From: Telopea speciosissima | Lineage: Eukaryota > Streptophyta > Magnoliopsida > Proteales > Proteaceae | Reading direction: 5' to 3' | Length of the DNA stretch: 64,000 nt | NCBI RefSeq assembly: GCF_018873765.1 | Contig: NC_057918.1 | Span: forward strand, 62,188,871 to 62,252,870 | Shown here: piece after piece, positions 24,172 to 35,000 of the stretch | How positions within the stretch are numbered: position 1 is the stretch's first letter | Layout of the letters: every line of letters starts with the position of its first letter | The notes under the pieces: generated by a model | What the model was told of the DNA's origin: nothing | The model's input: only the letters and a program-made list of their open reading frames with translations | The model's database searches: none | Program-made: the position numbers and the translations under genes

Positions 24172-26437
24172 AGGTACTCAGGAGGCGATATACTTGGCGT
24201 CACGGCTAAAGTTGTGGACATGCCTCATCATTGTATGTGAAAGTGGAACTCCATTCTCCTTGCTGTGTCTATGCTTTCTTGTATATCTATTATGTTGCAT
24301 ATATTCCCCCCCCCCCTCCCCTCAAATCTGGCTTAATGGCATCAACTTTATTAAGTTGGAGATTCAAGATATTGTCATGAGCATGATTCAGATTGCATGA
24401 TTTTAAAATTGTTAATGTCTAAGCTTTGGACTAAATGGTAATATTTGGTCAGTTAAAGTTTCCGTCCGCCCTCCCCCCCCCTTTTTTTTTTGGTAATCCA
24501 TTTCAGCTTTCTGTTTTCTATCAGTTGGATCTTGGATCATATTAGTGATTAACAGTCCTATCTATACTAGCAGTTGGATTGATACAGAGGAGTGAACTAC
24601 AGTATTTTAACTCACTCCTTTGTTGTTCTAAGCAGATGTTGAAATTCATCCACAGATACGTAAGCAGTTCTGGGATCTGCAAACTTGGCCAAAACATGTG
24701 CTTCTCAGATATACATGGTTAGTTTCATTATCTCATTTTTGGTAGTTTCAGGACTTAAATGAGATGACTACCTGTTTATGGAGTCTTGTGACTTATTCTT
24801 GACCAAATCAAAATCTTAGTATTGGTTCTCTTACTTCAACCCCTAAGATTGCTATCATTAAATAAAACACTATTTTTCTTCTCTTATGCTTAAACATCCT
24901 CTGCAGTTAGAAAGTTTCCAAGGTCAATATTCTAGGTATTCTTTGTTGGATTTGCTCTCCAAATATTGGCTAGCCTCTAGATCAGCCATGGACCTGAAGT
25001 TGTACTATTAATTTCCTTAACTGCCTTGTGGACCATGAATTGCATGAGACATGGCAAAAAATGAAGGTTGTGGTATTGGTTTTTGGTCTTGAAAATTTTA
25101 GTACTGTGTTACAATTTATTTTTAGGCAATGTTCATTCAAAACATAACCCTAAAATTTGGTTGGTTCTAGTGGCTAGAATTGCATTAGGTATTCTTATAT
25201 GGGTATCAAGGAGGCCAAACTATTAACTTTTCTTAGTATTATGTTTTGTTTTTTCTCATAAAAAAAGGAGACCAAACTATTGGATTATAGTTGGTATTTT
25301 CTATTTTACGGATAATTTTGAGGGTGGGCCTCGGCGAGTTGGGAAACAGCCTCTCTGTGAAGCAGGGGTAAGGTTGCATACATTATGACTCTCCCAAGAC
25401 CCCACAGTGGTGGGAGCCTCGTGAACTGGGTACGCCCTTTACTAATCAGGGCATATAATAAAACCAGAGTGTACTAGGATGAAATATTAATTATGAGAAT
25501 CTTTGTCTGCATCTGTTTGTGTCTTTTGGATTTGGATGGTTATGAACTTACATTTTTTTAAGCATTTTACTGTGACAGTTATTCAAAAAATAAGCTGTAA
25601 GCAGAGTGTATGAAAACTCACTGTTTGTTCACTCTACATTTTCGAAGACAATGATGGGAATTAATGTGATAATTGTTACAGGGAGGAGCAGTCAGAGATA
25701 GATGTCACTGCTGGCTTTTATGTTTTGTTTGGATCAGGTAGAGAAAATTCATATGCCTTTCTTTGCTATAGTGAAATCTAATATGTTTGATGTATCTATA
25801 CATATATACATCAAATGTATTCTGTTCTGTTGCTGTAGGCTTTGAAGCCTGCTGTGACAGTTATGTGTGGCAAACACTGTCTCTGAGTCAATCTGATGGT
25901 GCTCGCCTTTCACTGATTAGCCAGTTGTTTAGTATCCTTGTGCACATCTGTCCCATTTCCCATCCCTCTGGCAGGTGTAGTTTATTTTTCTCCAATGAGG
26001 GATAGTCCCTTATTTTTTTTTGGTAATTTACTTATTTTCTTTAAACTTCAGAAAAATACATGAGGATGATGAGAAATCACTCTTTGCGCCATGTGGTAAA
26101 TGGCTATTTTGCTTGGTATTACATTGGCAGAGAGTGATCTGTTGACATTTTACTGTTGGCAGAGAGTGATCAGTTATCGATGATCACCTTTCTGATGTTT
26201 CTTTGAGAAACACCAAAATGTTCTTTTGGTTATTTTTGTGGCCAACTATTACTGGAATTTTCATACTGACCAAGGTTTTTTTTTAGTAGAAAATATTACT
26301 GGATTTTTCGACCAAGATTACTTTTAACTGAAGCAAACTGTCTAGCATTGTTATGTAGGAAGAGTTGGAGTTGTCTACATAATAATACCAACCACGACAG
26401 TAGATACTTGTCCCACTTCCTGATTGGGTTATTTGTG

Positions 26438-26473
<36 letters not shown>

Positions 26474-28034
26474 CACAGGCACACAGATACCCCTCCTAAA
26501 AGGCTGACCCTGAAGTCACATATAAAAGATCTCTAATTTTTGAGAGACTAAAGAGCTCTAGGTGTGACTGAAATTTCTAATCTTTTGAAGGGGAGTCCTT
26601 CATTTGAATTATTTTGAGATACCAAGCTTGCTTGCATTTGGAATTTTTTTAAAGAGAAAAAAGGTAGAATGTTAACCAATTTCTTCTTCAATTCGAGTTT
26701 TCATCAAGGATTTGTTACTGTTTCCATGGGGAAGCAACTTACAGGGATTTGTTATTGTTTGATTGAAATGTTTTTTTTGTTATCTGGGCCACAGAGAATT
26801 CTCTTAGGCCCCATTTGTTTGCCGGATAAAAAGGGGTGTGAAACTTGTGAGGGTGGGTTGGGTTGACAAGGAAAGGAAAGGAAATAATGGAATATGCATT
26901 TTGTAGTGGGGTGGGATTTAGTGGGAGAGAGAGGAAATGGACATGGGGTGGGATTCCATGGGAAAGAAAGGAAATAGGAAGAGAAGAGAGATAGACTCAA
27001 AATTAACTTTTCCATGAATAGTGCCAAAGTCCTACCAATTTTGGTAGGACAATTGGTAAGACTTTGAAAGTGAATGGGATGGGAAAAAGAGGGATGCCAC
27101 CTCACTAGACAAGAATAAATGCATTTAATGATCTGGAAGTTTCCCACCCCATGTATCCAAACAGTTTTTTTATCTGCTCCATTTCCTGCTCGCTCCATTT
27201 CCCCAAGTTCCTCTAATAGAGGGGGGTGTCCAGGCAGTGTGTTCGGGCAGGGGTACGGTGGTCATTTCCACCGCCTCTATTAGAGGAACTTGGGAAAATG
27301 GACCTGCCCAGGAAATGGAGCGGATAAAGGTCCATCCAAACACACACATCCTTGGTATTATTTTGTGGGGAAATAGTACACTTTTCCCACCCCTTTTTGC
27401 CTATCCCACTTTTATCCGGCAAACAAACGGGCCCTTAAGCTTTCATGAGCACTTTTGAATATGATTGATAGTGTAGGATATAACGGAGACACCTTTAGTG
27501 ATCAAGATGCTTATGGAAGGAGAGAAATAATTAAATTTTCAATTTGCTGGCTGAAATAATTTTTTGTTACTATTGATATGGTCAGTGTCTCGTCTTTTTG
27601 TCCCCTTTCGTTGGATGTCAATTTATGTCAACAGCTAAAGTTCAGTTTTTATGGTCTTCTATGAACCATGGCTGATGAGTGACATACTCACCAGCTTTGT
27701 GTGTATGGTGACTCCTAAGCATTTACCATTTTAAACAGGTCTCGTGTTGTCTTTTATCCTCGCGATTTACGTTTTACAGTCCTCTCAAGACAAATTGGCC
27801 AGGTTAGTTTCTCATTCTCTGCTTGTTGACATTTTATGTTTCTTAAGATGTATCCATATGTATGTAAATTGGAACAAGGAAAAGGACTAGACAGAAGATA
27901 CAGGTGCATTGAATGTGATTCTGTGGATTGGTATTCGTATTACAACCTCGAGTAATTTACCATTTTTCAGGTTTGTGAGGGAGACTGTTGCTGAAAGCAG
28001 CATGCCTGGTGGAGGTGTGGCAAAGGTCGAGTGA
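24172..28034 (+). CDS. Unrecognised multi-exon gene, C-terminal exons
   Basis: Exons with consistent splice phases lie at 24172-24232 (RYSGGDILGVTAKVVDMPHH), 24636-24717 (VEIHPQIRKQFWDLQTWPKH), 25682-25737, 27739-27802 and 27971-28034, ending at TGA 28032-28034. The joined C-terminus has one strongly hydrophobic segment (LVLSFILAIYVLQSS), probably a membrane span, and a short tail ending GGGVAKVE. A further open block at 25839-25931 is 93 nt with acceptor and donor in the same phase. It could be a cassette exon or chance. I do not recognise the family. Upstream exons must exist, and Copia 2 lies just upstream of the first visible exon. A MITE lies in the last large intron. Confidence 0.6.
26443..26470. 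repeat. (CT)n microsatellite
   Basis: About 14 CT dinucleotides in the intron between 25931 and 27739. Confidence 0.95.
26807..27434. mobile_element. PIF/Harbinger (Tourist-like) MITE, TSD TTA
   Basis: This 628 bp element has terminal inverted repeats: GGCCCCATTTGTTTGCCGGA on the left, and on the right the reverse complement of GGGCCCGTTTGTTTGCCGGA. TTA lies on both sides (26804-26806, 27435-27437). GGCCC..TTTG ends with a TTA duplication are typical of the superfamily. The centre is a long inverted repeat: about 27170-27230 pairs with 27265-27330, including 'ccaagttcctctaatagagg'. No transposase is present, so it is non-autonomous. Confidence 0.85.
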
Positions 28035-29125
28035 CAAAACTCTACTCTCCCAAGCTATCAAATACCCATCGTCAGGTTAGAAGTTCCTGTGATAAAAAGC
28101 AAGTCACCGGAGATCTAATTTTGAGCTGTACAAGGATGAAGTGGATGTGTGATCTTCTGGTGATTTTCCATTGTTGAATATTGCTGTAGGACTCAGATTC
28201 TGAAAGATAATCAACTCCAATTACCAAAAGAAAAGGAATGTACTATTTTATCAATGAGGGAAAAGTTTACCAGTTCGGTCACCTTGAATCACCTAGCAAA
28301 TGTCTGTCAATCGAGAGAAACATTTGGTAATTTCACCTATATTTTGATGGCTATGATTTCTGTAATATTGAAGTTTCAGTTTCTAGAAACGAATTGAAAT
28401 AGTGAGTGAACAGAAATGAAAATTTTACAACATGGATCACAATCCATTTTAGCAGATTAGCTTTTACAAATAAAAATTTAGAAGTGCATCTTTCGTAGTG
28501 AATGCTAATATTTTGAGGAACCGAATTGGTTTCAATTCTAAAGGTAAATTTTCTTATGGGGAAGAGCTTTCTGTTCGGAAATGAGAGTGTGCACGGAAGC
28601 ATTGACAAAGCGAGGTTTCTACCTTTTATGGGGTGGGGCAGTCATTTCACTCCATTCTGTGTTTGGGTGCTGGGACCATGTTCTAGACGGTCCTACTCAA
28701 GGCCAAATCTACCTGTCTGTTAATCAAATGAGATGGTTAATCAAATGAGATGGAGAAGGGGGAAACGCAGGGGTGGGGGAGGAGGTTTCTATTAAAATTA
28801 TTATCTGCTGGGAAAAATGGGGTGGGTGATTTTTTTACTTTTTGGTCCAACAGGTCCAAAGGGTATCTCTAGACAAAGTTCTAAAAATTCAAGATTAAGG
28901 AGAAGGTATATGCCAACACATGGACAGCTTTAAAAATGCAGAGGAAGGTGCATTATTTGTTGAATTACATGCCTGGATATGTGGTCTATCCCAAACTTTT
29001 CTTAGTCATCCAACAGTTAGAATTGTCATAGCATCCTTTCATGTGGTACATTTTAATGATATTCAATATTACTCACCTATGAAAACTTTAAAAAGAAAAC
29101 CAAGGAAAGTGGTTGGGCTTTTGTT
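28035..29125. other. 3' flank of the unrecognised gene
   Basis: The stretch after the stop at 28034 holds only short unrelated open frames. 28730-28750 contains a short direct repeat ('aatcaaatgagatgg' twice). I see no gene. Confidence 0.5.
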
Positions 29126-29128
29126 TTA

Positions 29129-29874
29129 GGCCTGATTTGGTATGATTTCTATTTCAATTTCAGGGAGTGATTTCTATTTTTGAAATTGTTTGGTTTGATT
29201 TTTGCATCTTATTTCAGTGAAATAGAAATCAAGTGAAATAGAAATTCTGGAATAGAAATCAAGGAGCTGTTTCAGAATTTCTATTTCATTTGATTTAGCA
29301 TTCTTGCTCTTGAATGATCACATGGTTAATTTTAAGGGCAAAGTAGTAATTTCATGTTAAAAATAAAACACCACCCTTCTTCTCCTAATGGTCTCACCAT
29401 CACCACCCCACTCCCACCATTGCCATCACCACCAACACCACTACCACCACTATTACCCTGTTACCATCACCACCACTACCCCGCTACCACCACCACCACC
29501 ACTATCCTGCCATCACCACCAACACCACTACCACCACTATTACCCTGTTACCATCACCACCACTACCCCGCTACCACCACCACCACCACTATCCTGCCAT
29601 CACCACCAACGCCACCACTGTCGTTGCCACAACTACCGCCGCCACCACTATCGCCGCCACCACCACCATTGCCATCGCCACCACCACCATCCTTCCCAAA
29701 GAAATATAAAGAATCTATTCTTAGAATTTGAACTATCAAATGGCTTTATTTATTCTTGAAATATTTCATATTGACAAAACCAAAACAATTTCAATTTTTT
29801 GACCAAAAATCTATTTGTTGACTATTTCAAGAAATCAATCCAAAATTGAAATAGAAATCATACCAAATCAGGCC
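29129..29874. mobile_element. PIF/Harbinger-like MITE with internal 87-bp tandem repeat, TSD TTA
   Basis: The left end GGCCTGATTTGGTATGATTT and the matching inverted right end (29841-29874) form terminal repeats of over 30 bp. They are flanked by TTA (29126-29128, 29875-29877). The interior is related to the element at 15820-16477. At about 29418-29600 a C-rich 87-bp unit of ACC/CCA triplets is repeated in tandem. No coding region is present. Confidence 0.85.
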
Positions 29875-30132
29875 TTATCTTTTGGTAGTGAGAAGTATGT
29901 TTTTTTTTCCTTATTAGTATGGATATGTAGATTTTGCAGATGAAGTAGAAGGGAAGGTCATTGATCAGGGTGTCCGGGCAACAATAGACCAAGACATCAA
30001 GTGCTTAGACATTTGAACTAATTCCACCCAGTTGAGTTTTTTGGTTACAAAAGGAGAACTTTCATCGCTGACCTTGTCAGCTATTCCAACTTTTATATCA
30101 TATTGTTTCTTATTTTTCTATTTCTAAGTCTA

Positions 30133-30137
<5 letters not shown>

Positions 30138-30196
<59 letters not shown>
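30138..30196. repeat. (TA)n microsatellite
   Basis: About 59 bases of alternating AT, immediately left of the tandem repeat that starts at 30203. Confidence 0.95.
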
Positions 30197-30201
<5 letters not shown>

Positions 30202-30202
30202 T

Positions 30203-30560
30203 AGTAAGAATGCACGTGCAAATGCAGGTGTGATCATACATGGATTCTAAGTGGAGATATTAGAGAGTGGAACTAACGAAATCAGAATTTACTCAATAAT
30301 ATATGCCCTTGTATACCTTTGTTATGTTGTAAACAGTTTTTTTTTGGTAGAACGTTGTAAACAGTGATAGAGAGATAGAGAGATAGTAAGAATGCACGTG
30401 CAAATGCAGGTGTGATCATACATGGATTCTAAGTGGAGAGTGGAACTAACGAAATCAGAATTTACTCAATAATATATGCACTTGTATACCTTTGTTATGT
30501 TGTAAACAGTTTTTTTTTTGGTAGAACGTTGTAAACAGTGATAGAGAGATAGAGAGATAG
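30203..30560. repeat. Two tandem copies of a ~180-bp unit
   Basis: The unit starts 'agtaagaatgcacgtgcaaa' at 30203 and again at 30385, with nearly identical sequence to about 30560. Each unit ends in a 'gatagagagatag' run. A second, more diverged tandem pair follows (30708-30896 and 30897 to about 31010). Confidence 0.85.
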
Positions 30561-31044
30561 ATATAGATAGATATAGTTCTAGTTATACTTTTTCTCCCAT
30601 TTTTTTTCAATTTTGAAACCATGAATATTAATTAAAAACAAACATAAAAACAAACATTTTTAAATTTAAATAATAATAAATACTATTAATTAAACATAAT
30701 TATTAATACCAAGAGTACCCAAGATTAAGAAATTATAAAAAGGAATGACCTATAGATTAAGAATAGAACATTAGAATTTTAGATAAGAATGAAAGATAAA
30801 AGTGGCAATTAAAAGATTTGCTTTAAATAATAATAAATATTAATATTAATTAAAAATAGTACTTAATATTAATATTAATTAAAAATAGTAATTAATACTA
30901 AGGGTACCTAAGATTATGAAATTATAAGAAAGAATGACATAAATATTAAGATTTGAAGAATAGAATTTTAGATAAAAATGAAAGGTGGAGTAGGTATCTG
31001 AAAGATTTGCCACAATGTACTTTTATATAATAGTATGATAGTAT

Positions 31045-31045
<1 letters not shown>

Positions 31046-31105
<60 letters not shown>
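31046..31105. repeat. (TA)n microsatellite
   Basis: About 60 bases of alternating TA to the right of the second tandem repeat pair. It mirrors the tract at 30138-30196. Confidence 0.95.
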
Positions 31106-31107
<2 letters not shown>

Positions 31108-31330
31108 CTAAACGAGATGTAATTTGGCTAGCTGGCCTAGTTCATGTAATAGGTCTAGATCTTCTCAGACTATTGGCATGGTAGTTGGTAGTAGCTCCTA
31201 CTTTTATAATCTTTGCTAATTAGATAATAATTTATGTTTCATAAAAAAAAACCCAATATTCCTCTTGTAGATTTTCAAAGCTTTATTTTTTCACTTCGAA
31301 AATATCAGTTAGATTGAAACTTAATAGATA

Positions 31331-31541
31331 CTACAGTGCGTGCACTGCAATGCAACCCTAAGAACTCGATACCTGGAAGAAGCTTCATCTAATGGTGCGA
31401 ACTTAATGCAAGACTGTTTTGTTTTGTGTTTTTTTTGTTTCTTTTCTTTCTTCTTGAGCTTGGCACCGTTGGATGTCGTATCTTCCACGTGTCGAGCTCT
31501 CAGGCCTGCACTGCAGTGCACCACCATATTAGGGCACGGTA
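31331..31541. repeat. Foldback element with ~75-bp imperfect arms
   Basis: The left arm (GTGCACTGCAATGCA ... GGAAGAAGCTTCATCTAATGG) pairs with the right arm (ccgttggatgtcgtatcttcc ... CTGCACTGCAGTGCAC). A T-rich loop lies at about 31415-31450. It is probably a small MITE, but no clean target duplication was found, so the ends are approximate. Confidence 0.5.
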
Positions 31542-32022
31542 GAAGATTTTTTTTCATGAATAAGAGTCCTTGGGTCTAAGTGTCTAACATGTGCACAAAA
31601 TTTGGGACCTATCACACAAGTCATATTGCAGATTTTTTGCCAACTACATAATCCTATAAAACTCTAATAATATGCCTTCGATATTGATCAACATTGATAC
31701 CGATGCCAAATCTATGATATGGTACAAATAAAGGGTAAAATGGTAAAAATATTATACCATATCGATCGCTTTGAGGGCAAAAAAATTTGATACTGACTAG
31801 ATATGGTATCGGTTTCAGAACTGGCCGATACCCATTCCGATAGTGTGGATTGAAACCTCACCTCTAATTTTTTGCCTCACACCTCTAATTTTTGGTCGGG
31901 TCATGAAACGTACGAACCAATCCAAATCTGTCCCGCCAAAATCGTCAAAATAGCAAAACTACTTTCGTACCCCAACCTCGCACTCACTCACTAGTTTCTT
32001 TTCTCAAACGCTCTCTCCCGCC

Positions 32023-35000
32023 ATGACATCACCATCTTTGATTGCAGCAGCCTTATCCCTTCCACCCCTCTACTCCTGCACTCACTAATCCCCACCTCAA
32101 ATTAATGTCTCTAACCCTAGAAAATCCTTCATTCGCTTCTTTTCCCTGCAAAGTGCGAGCTCACAAGTTTTTGTCCCAGAAACCAATGGAGATTCCAAAT
32201 CGAAGCGTCTAACAGAAAGGGGTCTCGAATTCGAACCTGGCGGGTCTTTCTTCCGCCAAGAGAGCGCAATCGGCCGCGACCTCGGAATCCTCGCAGCCTC
32301 TGTTTACAAGAAATCGAAAGGTAGTCTTCGAGTTCTTGATGCGATGTGTGGATGTGGAATTCGGTCTCTTCGATATCTTGTTCAAGCAGAAGCTGATTTT
32401 GTTTGGGCCAACGATGCAAATGAAGAATACCGTAGGACCATTTTGTCGAACTTGTCTGGAGAAGTTAGGATTTTAGAAAGGGATCGGAGGAGATGGGTGG
32501 TGACTCATTTCGATGCGAATCGGGTTATGACGGAGTGCTTTCTTCAGAGGGATTTCTTTGATCTCATTGATATTGACTCGTTTGGAAGTGATTCTTCTTT
32601 CTTCCGGTCTGCTTTCGATTGCTTGAAGATCGATGGTTTGGTTTATGTTACTTCGACGGATGGGTACTCTTCAGGTGGTCATCGGCCCTACAAGTAAATT
32701 TTTTTGTTGCTTTTGCCCTCCATTTCCCTGCTTTTGTTTTCGTATTGAATTTGCTTGTGTAGCTTAGAAAACTTCTTCTATAACATCTCCCCCACCCCCA
32801 AAAAAAATAAAAAATAAAAAAAAATCTTATATCCAAACAGGCATGTTTCTTATCAGTGGTGATGAACAATCAAAAGGTTCCATACATTTTGATTGTCTTT
32901 CTTCTGAACCGTTGGACTCAAAATTATAAATTTTATTGGATTATGTGAAGTTTACAGTAGTTTAAATGCCAGTGTTTGATAGGGAAGAAGTAATTTGTAC
33001 GCCTCATATATAGGTTCTGATGAAACTCTTGGTTGGTCTGAATGCATAAAGGGTATAGGTAGCAGGCTGTCAGCCCAGTTTCCTACTGGAAAATCTTGAA
33101 CATATTGGAAAAGACTTGTCCCTATCTTAAACTTCTCTAATAATGTTTGCCCCATTTCATCAGAATGGGGAAATTCTCTTATATAACTGCCTTTTATTCT
33201 CAACAACTCAGCCTTTTCCCAACTGAATGGGGTTGGCTACATGGATCCTTGCCCTCTTAAGGTCATTTAAGGTCTGCCTCTCGTTCTTTTAGTTCCTTCA
33301 ATCTGAATCAAATCACTCCTTTGTATTGGAGCATCTAACAGCTTCTGTTGAACATGGTCATGTCACCTCAAATGACTTTCTCGTAGTTATTATAGCTATG
33401 AATATCACCTTTATTTTTGTAAATAGGAACCACAATGCTTCTCCTCCATTCATATGACATTTTCCTTGTGCTCATCATCTTATTAAACAGCTTGGTTATC
33501 CAAGATAAACCATAGATTCCTAAGCTCTTCCACACTTCTATTGGGACCTCATCTGGGCCTGGTGCCTTGCCTACTTTCATCCTCCTTAAAGCTTCTTTTA
33601 CTTCAGACATCTTAATTTTTTCGCATATATCTACGACATGTGTCTTAATGGATAATGCAGTCTTTCAAGACAATATTATTTGAAATGTCTTCATTTAGGT
33701 TGTAGAAATAATCTTTCCATCTCTCCTTAATGTTCTCGTCCGTTATTAGTACTTTACTGCCATCACTTTTAATACATCTAACATGTTCTTGATCTCTACT
33801 CTTCTTTCCCCTCATTTTAGCTATCTTGTAGTTAACTTTTTCCCCTTTGTGCTCAGATTGTGATGCAGATTTATTTCCAAACGGGGCTTCTTTGCTTAGG
33901 AATAAGTTTAGGGTTGGGTTATATACATGTTGGACCTTTGATCCCATGGGTTTATAATATAATAGACCACTTTTATGGGCCTAAAGTATGGGTAATTAGG
34001 TTGCATACGAGATTAGTTAGTAGTTAAATAGTCATGTGATTACTTAAGTGGTCACATGACCCTTTTTGTATTTGAATTAAGTGGTCACCTAGAGAGAATC
34101 GGGTAGCTAGTTTAAGTAGTCATGTGACCACTTTAATAAGTCACATGACCTTTTTTATTCATTGTATTTGTAATAGAGTCGACTAAGAGCTTTTAGACTC
34201 TTAGGCTGATTAGGACAGCAGGCCTTTTGGCCATTAAAAATAATAAAATCGTGGGGACTCTCTTCAGACCTCACAATTTTGAAAAATTTTCTGCTCAAGA
34301 CTGCTGCTGCAACTTGTCTTCTCCAAAGGAGATTGTCTTGTGTCTAATAAAGGCTGGAGGGATTAGTGTTTGATCCAATCGACACCTTGCAGTGTGAAGC
34401 CCGGGTGGTTCGTAGAAGCTCTCTTCAAGTTTTAGTTCAAGTTCTGATTTTTTTTCTTCAAGTTTTCATCTTCAAACAAGCTGCTGCCAAGGGATCTCTG
34501 CAACAACAACGAGTTTGAATCATCCCATCCCCTACAATTCTTTTTCTAATCCTCTCACAGCCCAACCCTAAGATTTCCCCTTTTTGTTTTCAATCTTCCC
34601 AAGACCTAAACACTGTGCAGACCATTCCAGCCAGCCACGAAACCCCACATTTGGATCGAATACTCTCCTGCCCCCTTGGAGAAATCGATCCAAGTTGCAG
34701 TCCATTCCTCCCAATAAAACCCTAGCAAATCTTTCTCCATTAGTTTTCCCAAAACCCTAAACATCACCCAGCCATATTTAACCATCAATTCTGTCCCATC
34801 TTTGGATCGACCTCTCCCCTCACCTATTGGGAAATTCGATCCAAACCTGGTTAATGCAAGAGTCGACCTCGAACCAGTGCAAAACCAGTGAGAGATCGAT
34901 TGCAGCCAGGATCAACACGATAAGGATCTATAATGGTGTGCAACAGAAGCAAACCTTGAAGATGATTGGGAATTGAATTTGGTCTTCAAAGGTTATCTTC

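Noticed and set aside
27961..28077. Alternative frame with CEGDCC and CGKGRV, suggesting a zinc-binding exon
   Set aside because: It contains TGA, whereas the other frame continues the phased exons, encodes the rest of the membrane-span protein and ends at a natural stop.
29354..29759. Pro/His/Thr-rich frames with an 87-bp repeat, resembling an extensin
   Set aside because: The frames lie wholly within a MITE with TIRs and TTA duplication and have no signal peptide.
30203..31010. Tandem units considered as a CRISPR-like or satellite array
   Set aside because: Only two copies per unit and no short repeats with unique spacers; the context is a plant nuclear genome.
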